13,925 nucleotides of DNA from Hirudo medicinalis (lineage: Eukaryota; Annelida; Clitellata; Hirudinida; Hirudinidae). The stretch is taken from positions 1-13,925 of the forward strand of contig MPNW01001297.1 of NCBI GenBank assembly GCA_011800805.1, written 5' to 3'. A program made the position numbers and the translations under genes. How positions within the stretch are numbered: position 1 is the first letter of the stretch; the number at the start of each line of letters is the position of its first letter. Below the pieces are notes generated by a model that worked only from the letters and a program-made list of their open reading frames with translations, had not been told where the DNA came from and did no database searches. This document shows positions 7,855 through 13,925 of the stretch, one piece after another.

Positions 7855-8990
7855 AGACGGAGGGTATGACCACGTGTGCGAGATGACATGAAAACGGGAA
7901 ATTTGGGGATGGTGCAATGAATGAATTCGTGTAATATTTTGTGACAGAGGCATAAATCGTGGATGAGGCGTCGGTGTTCGAATGTCTGGAGTCCGAGTTT
8001 CTGAAGTCTGCTCCTGTAAGGTAGAGTTCTCAATCCTGGAATGGCCCTTGTGAAGAACCTTTGGACACGTTCGATCTTTGCTATGAGCTGCTTGTTTTGG
8101 GGGCTCCAGACCGAGGAACAATATTCAAGGATTGGCCGAACATAAGTGCAATATGCTCTTGTCAATATTCGCTTGTCTCGTGATCGAAAGCATTTGAGGA
8201 TAAGGCGTAGTCTGATAAAGGCCTGTGAATGATATTGTTGATGTGGGCTTTGAAAGTAAGTTTACTATCAATGAGGACACCAAGGTCACGTATATTGTCT
8301 GTGAAGGATATGGGTCGTGAGCTGATTGTGTATTGGTTTGGGGTGGTGCTATTCCCCGTTGTTTTGATGGAAGCTTGGAGACATTTTTCTGGGGCTAATT
8401 GTAATTGCCATTTTTCACTCCATAACACCAACCTGTCAATAGCAGTTTGTAAGGAAGAGTTGTGTGGAGGTGATGATGTTGAGTTGAGCTTGATGTCATC
8501 AGCGAATAGTTTGTATTTAACAGAGTTGTCTGTAAATGTGTCCACAACATCATTTATGTAAATAGGGAAAAGCGTCGGGCCTAGCACACTCCCCTGAGGC
8601 ACACCTCCATTGCTGGATAATTGGCCATTCGTCTTCACGGCTTGAGTCCTATTCGATAGGAACTTCCTTATCCATAAAAATAGGTTGTCCGAAATTCCGT
8701 AAGCCTGAAGTTTCGTCAGTAATTTTTGGTGAGACACTGAGTCGGAGGCCTTTTTGAAATCAAAGTATATAATGTCGGTGCCCTGGTGGAGTTGCATTGC
8801 AGTTGACCAGTCATTGGTACACTCAATTAGGTTGTACATGTTGACCTCATATTCAGAAAACCATGTTGATCAGGAGATATAAGGTGGTTTGCCTGAAGGT
8901 AATTTAGAATGTCTTTATTGATCACTTGTTCCATTGCACGACAACAGGAAGATGTGAGTGATATTGGTCTGTAATTCCCTGGATCAGAAT
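7855..8990 (-). mobile_element. Truncated, frameshifted CR1/Jockey-group LINE (reverse transcriptase fragment)
   Basis: The minus strand encodes the RT of a non-LTR retrotransposon in three frames. The piece at 8988-8842 has NYRPISLTS and the HGF segment. The piece at 8839 to about 8226 has the DFKKASDSV core motif, then GGVPQGSVLGP, then the catalytic FADD box (8506-8495) and a GVLIDSKLTFKAHI segment. The piece from about 8225 to 7855 has RAYCTYVRPILEYCSSVW and the following helical region to RTRGHTLR. One frameshift lies near 8842 and one near 8225, so it is inactive. The endonuclease and N-terminal part are missing, as is usual for 5'-truncated copies. The last part of the ORF and the 3' UTR are missing too, which is not usual. 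GC content is clearly higher than in the surroundings. Confidence 0.9.
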
Positions 8991-9036
8991 TTTTTGAATT
9001 ATTTACTCTAATTTTTCACACTAAATTAAAACATAC

Positions 9037-9356
9037 TGTTATAACCCTGAAAATGCCATTAATTAATTTTTTGTAATTATATTTATGTTTAATTAGTTTT
9101 CGTTATATTCACTTTCTTTTTCTTCCACGGCGAGCACAAAAGAACATACATTATCTCAGAGAGAATCTCGAAGCCCACATTGAAGAACATTTCTATTCAG
9201 CAAATAATCATGCAACTGATCGTTACGCAATATCTGATTATTACGTAAGCTTGGTATTTACAGTTAATAGCACTCAGTTGATAACTGAATATTTGCTGAA
9301 TAATCCCAAGAATAAACTAAGCATAAGGCATAAATTAAGCCCCGTCGTTTATTACA
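9037..9356. mobile_element. Solo LTR, 320 bp, with 4-bp target-site duplication ATAC
   Basis: The insert starts TGTTATAACCCTG and ends TTATTACA, with the TG...CA ends of an LTR. It is flanked by ATAC at 9033-9036 and ATAC at 9357-9360. The paralogous block gives the unoccupied site directly: AAACACACTGATTAAAA at 5971-5987 corresponds to AAACATAC plus TGATTAAAA here, with the LTR and one ATAC absent. The start matches the LTR-like start after the gypsy pol remnant at 6818, so both probably come from one gypsy-like family. An 11-bp inverted repeat (ATTCAGCAAAT/ATTTGCTGAAT, 9195-9205 and 9291-9301) lies inside. Orientation is plus if the TGTTATAACC end is the 5' end. Confidence 0.8.
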
Positions 9357-10034
9357 ATACTGATTAAAATTAAAACAATACTGATGCAGATGGTTTTGTT
9401 TTGTTACTAAATATTCGGACCTGTTGTTAAATCAAAGTTGCTACAAAATAATGATACGTACAATAAATCAATTTTTGAATAATTATTCACTTTAATATGG
9501 ATCACTGAGTTTGGATTATCCGAGATAAGAATTCCAAAAACTTCAGTTATTGCCGCCTAATGCCCCTGATGCACAATTTATAATCTTCTGAAACGCAGCT
9601 CTTCAGAACTAAATTAAGTTTATAACATATCGTAAGATTCCAAATTCTCACACCAGTTTCCACAAATCTTACAGTTCCACACAAATACTCAACTCGATTA
9701 TTCAGTTCTATTCACTGAATACTTGCTCAATAAACTTACTTGAAATCTCCCCAAGTTTACGGACCCCCGATTAATTTCAATATGTTGAAACGATTACAAC
9801 ATATATATTTGAATAAATTGGATCAGATTTTAGCAGTAATGGCGAATTAATACAGATTTTATCTTAAGATAAAACATTATCAACACAAGCGTTGCTTTGT
9901 GAATACGAAACAGGTAAAATAATAATTCTTGAAGCCATCAATTTTAAGGGTGAAACGATAAATGTAAGTTTAATCTGATAAAACAAAAAAAAATCTCTAA
10001 AAACAGTTTGTCTTTGTAGAAGTAACTAAAAACA

Positions 10035-10157
10035 TTTATTAGAAACCCGACCTAGCTTTCAATAACTCATCTATTTCAGCTATTCTATCATTTTTGGATC
10101 TTAAGCACTTTTTCAACACCTCATGTTCATCTTCTGCTTTTGTCTTCTCTACAGAAC
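10035..10157 (-). CDS. Gene A terminal exon, stop overlapping a poly(A) signal
   Basis: The acceptor ATCATCAG|GT starts a 119-nt exon encoding a 39-residue charged helical tail (LKKCLRSKNDRIAEIDELL and a short basic end), stopping at TAA 10041-10039. The stop runs directly into AATAAA (10040-10035), so if that signal is used the 3' UTR is about 15-25 nt. The paralogous exon at 7347-7465 has the same length but TAATGAAT, without the signal. Confidence 0.7.
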
Positions 10158-12860
10158 CTGATGATTTTAAAAATAATGTCGTTATAAGAAATAGTGGAAT
10201 AAATAAATATCAAATCTAACTGTTTGTAAAAAATCCCTTGATCCCCCTTTGGGAATTTTCAGTGATCACATTCTTCAATCGAATGCAATCTTTTTCTAGC
10301 TTTCGCACATCATCGAGCAAATCGTTCTTCTCATTTATCAAAGATTGGCAACATTTCTTATTTAATTCGTTTTGCAGCTTAACTTTCTCTCTTTCCATCT
10401 CTTCCTTTAACTTTGCTTCCATTAACTCCTTTTCTCTTTGCGTCTTAATTTTTTCCCTTTCCATCTCTTCTTTTGCCTTCGCTTCCATTAACTCTTTTTC
10501 TCTCTGCAACTTCATGTTCTCTTTTTCCATCTCTTCCTTTGCTTTTGCTTTCATTAACATATTTTCTTCTTCCCTCAACAGCTTTTCTCCTTCAGTTTTA
10601 AATTCAATCATTTTCTGTTCCTCCTGCGCCTTAAGTTGCATGATTTTCAATTCTTCCTCTCCTTTCCATGCAAGTAACTTGATTTCCTCCTCCACTTTAA
10701 GTCCAGTAAATTTCCGTTCGTTCTCCGCCATTTTAACGGCTTTTATATCGTCATAATTCTCCCTGTTGTCTAAATAAAAATAATTGATTTTACGAGTGAG
10801 TATATTATGCAACAAAATAATTTATTATTACTTTTTTTTAATATATTCTTCGATTTTTAGTATTTCAATATCTGATAAGGATTTCTTTTCTCGCAAATCA
10901 TTGGTGTCTACAATCTCCATGTCAAATCCCGAATATATGCGTTCCTCTTTAAGAATGTTTTCAATTTCTTCCAGTCTGTTCTCAGGGGTGTCCACAAATA
11001 GTTGTTTCATGACACATTTTAGATTTTCTGCAGTTTGAATGCATTTCAACTTTTTATCATCCGATGAGCACATCAAATACTAACTTGAGTTTTCTAATTC
11101 TCTGTCACTCATAAGTTTTTCATAGTGGACCACATTTTCTGGATATTGATAAATATTATAAAATTATAGAATTTAACAATGCTATGATAGTTTAAGAAGC
11201 AATTAAATAAATTAACTTAATAAATTAACTTTGGGCCTCAGTATTCATAAGTTTAGTTTAATTGTTATTATAGAAGTTACTTTTCTTTAAATATTCTTCA
11301 AACTTTAACATTTCTGCATTTGACAAAGATTCTTTAAGTTGCAAGCTGTTCAAATCAGCAATTAATACATCCTTTCCTGAATATATTTCTTCCTTCTTTA
11401 CAATATCTTCAATTTCTTTCAACCTCTTCGTAGGTGTGCCAAGAAAAATTTCGTTCAGGACATGTCTTAGGTCTTCTATAAATAGAAATATATTATTACT
11501 TTATTATTCTTGAAGATCATGCGTTAGATACTTACTGGATTTTTCCAATTCCATCGTTTCTTTATTTTTAAGAAATTGCTCTTTGTATTCTAATTCGAAA
11601 AAAAGGAAAAACAAGACATTATTTCTTATGCATAGCATAGGCAAATAATATAATAAATATTGATATTTTAATATTTAGTTTCAACAATAATTTCAGACAC
11701 TTTGGATGTGCTTATTCGCAGAGTATAAAGCGATGAAATAAATTCAAACGCAATAACTGTCGTTAACAAATCTGGTTAAATGATTAACCAGTCCCTGGAA
11801 GGAGAGGTATGTAAATGTTTAACAAATAGCGCCCTTAGCGATGTATATGGAGCTATGAAAATGAAATGCATTTACATTTGCAGTATGACATTTTATTTTA
11901 GTATTTTTAATAAATGCCTTTAATGACTTTCTTCTAGGAAGGTTTCAATTTTTGAAACTTCAATATCTGCGAGAATTTTTCCATTTCTGAATTTCTCTGT
12001 GTCAATATATATGAGATCTTTTTTTGCAGTAATATTCTGTTCTTTCAGAATCTTTTCAATTTCTGAGATTCTCTGAGCATCGACACCGCTAAAAATTTCA
12101 CGTAAGGCTTGAATTAGATCTGTAAATAGACAGAAGTAATTTTATTGTTATTGAGATTTAATTTAATTTTTAAATTTTAAAATCGTATTTTAATATAAAA
12201 TAATGCAAAGATTAATATAATGTGTATGATGTGATGCAATGTCATGCAATGCAATACAATACATTACAATACAGTGTAATATAAGACGTGACATCAAGTG
12301 ATGTTATGTAGCTTAGCAGAGCATAAATTAATATAACATAATCATCATAAAATAATTAACAAATTTATATATTAATTTATCCTCTTTTTCGTATTACCTT
12401 TTCCAAGAAAACTCTCAATTCTCATTAATTCACTTTCTGAAAAAAATTCTTTTGCTTTCATTTCATTGATGTTGATGAGTAAGACATCACTTCGTGCGTA
12501 AACTTCATGTTTATTGAAAAATATTTTAATTTCTCTAATTCTATCCTTCTGAGTGCCAGAAAATATTTCGTTCAAAACCTCTTCCAGTACTTCAAATTCT
12601 GTGTAAACATAAAACAGTATAATATTTTAAATTCGCACATACATTCTTTGAAACAACTAACCAAAGTTTGCCAAATAATATGTCAGCTTTTTAATTTCAA
12701 TGCGACTAAAAGAATCAAGTTCTTTGACAGCTTCTTCATCGAGGTATTTCAAATCAGACACGGAGTCCAATCCCAAACGCTTCAGATTATCAATCATTTT
12801 TGTGTACTTCTCCTCGTCTTTATTCGGAAAAACATCGAGCAAAAAGTCTTTCAAATTCAT
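10039..12860 (-). CDS. Gene A: nine-exon A-B-B-mini-B-mini-B-coiled-coil protein, about 583 aa
   Basis: Coding exons are 12860-12662, 12598-12398, 12119-11928, 11589-11536, 11475-11281, 11138-11085, 11027-10832, 10762-10221 and 10157-10039. They total 1752 nt, or 583 residues plus TAA. Domain A is residues 1-66. B domains are roughly 67-133, 134-197, 216-280 and 299-363. Two 18-residue mini-exons (about 198-215 and 281-298) precede B3 and B4. Residues 365-545 are a Lys/Glu-rich coiled coil with three 22-residue repeats, followed by a 39-residue acidic/basic tail. Every junction is phase 1 except B4 to coil, which is phase 2 here. The B2 donor is weak (GAAA|GTCATT), so a short product or two separate genes are alternatives. 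I do not recognise the family. A multivalent scaffold or adaptor is a reasonable inference from many small helical domains plus a coiled coil, and is not proven. Confidence 0.65.
10221..10769 (-). CDS. Gene A coiled-coil exon
   Basis: From the ancestral acceptor (TATTTAG, exon start 10769) this exon is 549 nt in phase 1-1. From a second acceptor 7 nt inside (ACAACAG, start 10762) it is 542 nt and fits the phase-2 end of B4. It opens with ENYDDIK, as in gene C, then forms a long Lys/Glu/Met-rich helix. Three 22-residue repeats (LMEAKAKEEMEREKIKTQ type) lie at 10374-10571. The end (CQSLINEKNDLL, then RKLEKDC, then a Gly-Phe-rich tail) is shared with the orphan copy at 7529-7853. The donor is AACA|GTTAGA. 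Probable role: parallel oligomerisation through the coiled coil (inferred). Confidence 0.75.
10374..10571 (-). repeat. Three 66-bp in-frame repeats in the coiled-coil exon
   Basis: The plus-strand word CCATTAAC recurs at 10419 and 10485, with TCATTAAC at 10551: a strict 66-bp period. Each unit encodes 22 residues, i.e. two 11-residue turns of a coiled coil, of the form MEAKxKEEMExEKxKxQ. In the orphan copy the homologous units are degenerate and partly out of frame, so this stretch evolves by repeat change. Confidence 0.8.
10832..11027 (-). CDS. Gene A B4 exon with an A8 run at its donor
   Basis: The acceptor AACTGCAG opens a B domain (KQLFVDTPENRLEEI, then IYSGFD, then SDIEILKIEEYI). It ends in eight A residues followed by GTAATA. 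The other B exons end in phase 1. Here the eighth A makes the exon 196 nt and phase 2, and without splicing a TAA follows at once (10830-10828). The frame can be restored by a second acceptor in the next exon, or the run may really be seven A. Confidence 0.65.
11085..11138 (-). CDS. Gene A mini-exon 2 (18 codons)
   Basis: A 54-nt phase 1-1 exon lies between acceptor CAATATCCAG and donor TCAA|GTTAGT. It encodes HYEKLMSDRELENS after a three-residue start. Equal length and similar sequence to mini-exon 1, with each placed directly before a B exon, show that the mini-plus-B pair was duplicated as a unit. Confidence 0.65.
11281..11475 (-). CDS. Gene A B3 exon
   Basis: This 195-nt phase 1-1 exon has acceptor TATTTATAG and donor GAAAA|GTAACT. 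It encodes a full B domain: HVLNEIFLGTPTKRLKEI, then IYSGKDVLIAD, then a short helix with EEYLKK at the end. It is the closest of the gene A repeats to the B exon of gene C in the GTP and IY-x-GKD motifs. Confidence 0.75.
11536..11589 (-). CDS. Gene A mini-exon 1 (18 codons)
   Basis: A 54-nt phase 1-1 exon lies between acceptor CGAATTAG and a consensus donor (TCCA|GTAAGT). It encodes an 18-residue charged helix ending MELEKS. The second mini-exon has the same length, the same first residue and a similar end (RELENS). It is separated from B3 by a 60-nt intron. Confidence 0.65.
11772..11880. repeat. Nested palindromes in the B2-mini-exon intron
   Basis: A perfect 8-bp palindrome arm pair with a 4-nt loop (CTGGTTAA/TTAACCAG, 11772-11791) is followed by a wider inverted pair ATGTAAATG/CATTTACAT spanning about 11809-11878. 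It could be a small MITE-like insertion in the longest intron of gene A. No target duplication was identified. Confidence 0.35.
11885..11905 (-). promoter_or_regulatory. Poly(A) signal after gene A exon B2
   Basis: The minus strand reads ACTAAAATAAAATG, containing AATAAA, roughly 25 nt after the in-frame TAA of the B2 exon. It would allow an early-terminated transcript. AATAAA is common by chance in DNA this AT-rich, so support comes mainly from its position just after a stop. Confidence 0.4.
11920..12119 (-). CDS. Gene A B2 exon: terminal or internal
   Basis: The acceptor CTATTTACAG opens a B domain (REIFSGVDAQRISEI, then KDLIYID, then IEVSKIETFL). The frame reaches TAA at 11922-11920. A minus-strand AATAAA lies about 25-30 nt further on, so this can be a last exon giving a 199-residue A-B-B protein. 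At the position where the other B exons splice, it has GAAA|GTCATT (exon end 11928). That is also phase 1 but is a poor donor because of C at intron position 3. Both outcomes are compatible with the sequence. Confidence 0.65.
12228..12290. repeat. Cryptic GCAAT/ACAAT repeat in the B1-B2 intron of gene A
   Basis: Runs of ATGCAATGTC, ATGCAATGCAA, TACAATACA and TTACAATACAG form a degenerate 5-10 bp tandem pattern inside the 278-nt intron. No coding or splice role is visible. Confidence 0.5.
12398..12598 (-). CDS. Gene A B1 exon
   Basis: This 201-nt phase 1-1 exon has acceptor GTTTACACAG and donor AAAG|GTAATA. It encodes NEIFSGTQKDRIREI and then a DVLLIN core and a SELMRIESFL helix, the standard B layout. 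It follows domain A after a 63-nt intron, as in gene C, and has exactly the same length as the only B exon there. It is therefore the positional orthologue of that exon. Confidence 0.75.
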
Positions 12861-12865
12861 CCCAG
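12662..12865 (-). CDS. Gene A exon 2: domain A and start codon
   Basis: The acceptor AATGCAG|CTGGG lies 5 nt before the ATG at 12860-12858. From that ATG the exon is 199 nt to the donor TTTG|GTTAGT, the same as in genes C and D. The frame is open a little further upstream (NAAG before the Met), but only through a TTG and across the acceptor, so the ATG at 12860 is the start. The encoded 66 residues match the gene C and D first exons along their whole length. Confidence 0.8.
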
Positions 12866-13090
12866 CTGCATTCAATAATTTTATTGTTTCATCTCATAAA
12901 TTCATTATGACTCTCATTTTTTTATTTAACTTAAAAAAAATTTAAATTATTTTAAAATCGCAATATTATTCTAAAATATATTCCAACAAGTTTGAAAATA
13001 AAAGAATTACCTCTCTAAATTAATATTTCTTCTTCTCTGGGCGTTGCTATTCAAAAGTAGAGTCTTGTTATTATAGGTCATATTTATAGC
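12866..13090 (-). promoter_or_regulatory. Gene A core promoter, 5' UTR exon and 145-nt leader intron
   Basis: The minus strand has a good TATA box (GGC-TATAAATA, 13088-13081). A start about 30 nt downstream gives a leader exon of roughly 45 nt ending at 13011 in AGAG|GTAATT. The leader intron 13010-12866 ends in AATGCAG, 5 nt before the ATG. The donor, acceptor and TATA spacing agree with one another. The exact start site is inferred. Confidence 0.6.
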
Positions 13091-13099
13091 CGGTTGATG

Positions 13100-13925
13100 C
13101 CGATGATTCAAAAATTTCCAAGATTAACTGCGCATTATTTTTATTTTTTGGTTATTACGAAATAATTTTAGAACTTTCAACCACATAAAATACTTAAATG
13201 ATAAAGAATGCATTAATTTAATTTGCTTTGAAGGTTTTTTAATAGCATTACTATTTAATATTTTCATTACACTAATATATATCACAAATTAATACTTAAA
13301 TTCTTAACAACCGATCTCAGTTATTTTTACTTTCAGCCATTGCAATTCTATTTACAGTAACGTGACATGGTGAAGCCAAAGAATGCATTTTAGAAGCCCA
13401 TAGCCTTACATTTTAAGGCTTCTAATAAATTTAGGTTATGGCTCAATAAATTCTACTGAAAACAATATGAAATATCTTCATGAATTAAATGACATCAAAA
13501 TGAGGCAATTACAAAACAGCTAGACTTGGTACAGACAGGTATGAACGATTTTTAAAAGAACCAATTGCTTAATTGGAAAACACCAGTCAGAGAAATAAAC
13601 ACTTGTTTCTGCCTTGAAAGTTTAAAATTATTTTAAGACAAAGAATTTTAAAGAATATTTAAAAAGTCATTATTTAATAGACACAACGACATGTTATTGA
13701 TACAAGTGGTGATGTTTCAAAACGTTTTGAGAATTATTAAAGATTTAAAATTCTCTAAAAAATCTCAAATGCTAATTGTTGTTTAATAAATGCTTCATGC
13801 CAACTAAGGCTCAAAATAAACATATCAGTTGGGGGAGTTGGTAATATGAGGACGAATCCTGAAAAGAATGAGTCTCTCTAGCAGTTTTGACATGGTAGAA
13901 TGGTTAATAATAATAAATAATAATA
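13100..13925. other. Gene-free right flank
   Basis: No exon, family domain or RNA gene is seen on either strand. The only structure is a nested hairpin at about 13391-13424: TAGAAGCC/GGCTTCTA with inner AGCCTTA/TAAGGCT. This region lies upstream of the gene A promoter and may hold its distal control elements, but no specific site can be named. Confidence 0.5.

Larger units (their letters stand above)
8993..10545. repeat. Segmental duplication, copy 2
   Basis: This block matches 5939-7853 in direct orientation, from repeat flank through the terminal and coiled-coil exons of gene A. It is interrupted by the solo LTR at 9037-9356 and lacks the gypsy-like insert of copy 1. Its left end abuts the LINE 5' end. 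Its right end (about 10545) is only where copy 1 stops; gene A itself continues. Relative to copy 1 it keeps about 14 bp at 9667-9680 that copy 1 lost between short CACAAAT direct repeats. Confidence 0.85.

Noticed and set aside
7816..8121. Second minus-strand frame of about 100 codons inside the LINE
   Set aside because: It overlaps the frame that carries the conserved EYCSSVW region and shows no motif of its own.
7524..8165. A single protein joining a LINE reverse transcriptase end to a coiled coil
   Set aside because: The fusion point is an N, both sides are truncated there, and each side has its own clear homologue, so the shared frame is most likely accidental.
10238..10756. Plus-strand open frame of about 170 codons opposite the coiled-coil exon
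   Set aside because: Ser/Phe-rich antisense shadow of a Lys/Glu-rich repeat. It has no homologue pattern and the minus strand has the spliced gene. The same holds for 7546-7869, 7674-7886, 8229-8561, 3529-3711, 10784-11038 and 12507-12945.
12657..12875. Start of gene A five codons upstream (NAAG before the Met)
   Set aside because: That extension begins at TTG and crosses a splice acceptor. The ATG at 12860 gives exactly the 199-nt exon of the paralogues.
1..13925. CRISPR array, tRNA, rRNA or bacterial operon features
   Set aside because: No regularly spaced direct repeats, cloverleaf or rRNA-like blocks were seen. The introns, TATA boxes and LINE show nuclear eukaryotic DNA.

Overview
This is AT-rich nuclear DNA from an invertebrate animal. 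The evidence is short GT-AG introns (57-340 nt), TATA-type promoters, a CR1/Jockey-group LINE, gypsy-like LTR debris and microsatellites. There is no bacterial gene layout. The species cannot be fixed from the sequence.

All genes I can support lie on the minus strand, head to tail, and belong to one family that I do not recognise. Each starts with the same exon: 199 nt from ATG to donor, 66 residues, named here domain A. Where the gene continues inside the window, A is followed by one or more exons of about 64-67 residues (domain B), then a charged coiled-coil exon and a short terminal exon. Nearly every coding intron is in phase 1. A and B align with each other end to end, so the family appears to have grown by exon duplication. 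Both look like compact all-helical, SAM/death-fold-sized interaction modules, but that is inference.

Layout from left to right. 96-294 is the first exon of gene D, which runs off the left edge. 510-3283 has no supportable gene. 3284-4378 is gene C, complete in 4 exons (272 aa), with one apparent GC-AG intron. 4470-5530 has no gene. 5534-5706 is a possible short solo LTR. 5939-7853 is copy 1 of a segmental duplication: repeat flank, gypsy-like remnant, and the orphaned last two exons of a family gene. A single N at 7854 joins it to a LINE (7855-8990) that lacks its 3' end. 8993-10545 is copy 2, carrying a 320-bp solo LTR whose empty site is preserved in copy 1. Its coding part is the 3' end of gene A (10039-12860, nine coding exons: A-B-B-mini-B-mini-B-coil-terminal), which has a TATA box and a 5' UTR intron near 13010-13090. 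13100-13925 has no gene.

The main story is a small expanding multigene family whose members vary in the number of B domains and in coiled-coil length. Recent duplication, retroelement insertion and exon loss are visible beside the intact members. Gene A may also make a short A-B-B isoform through a poly(A) site after its second B exon.
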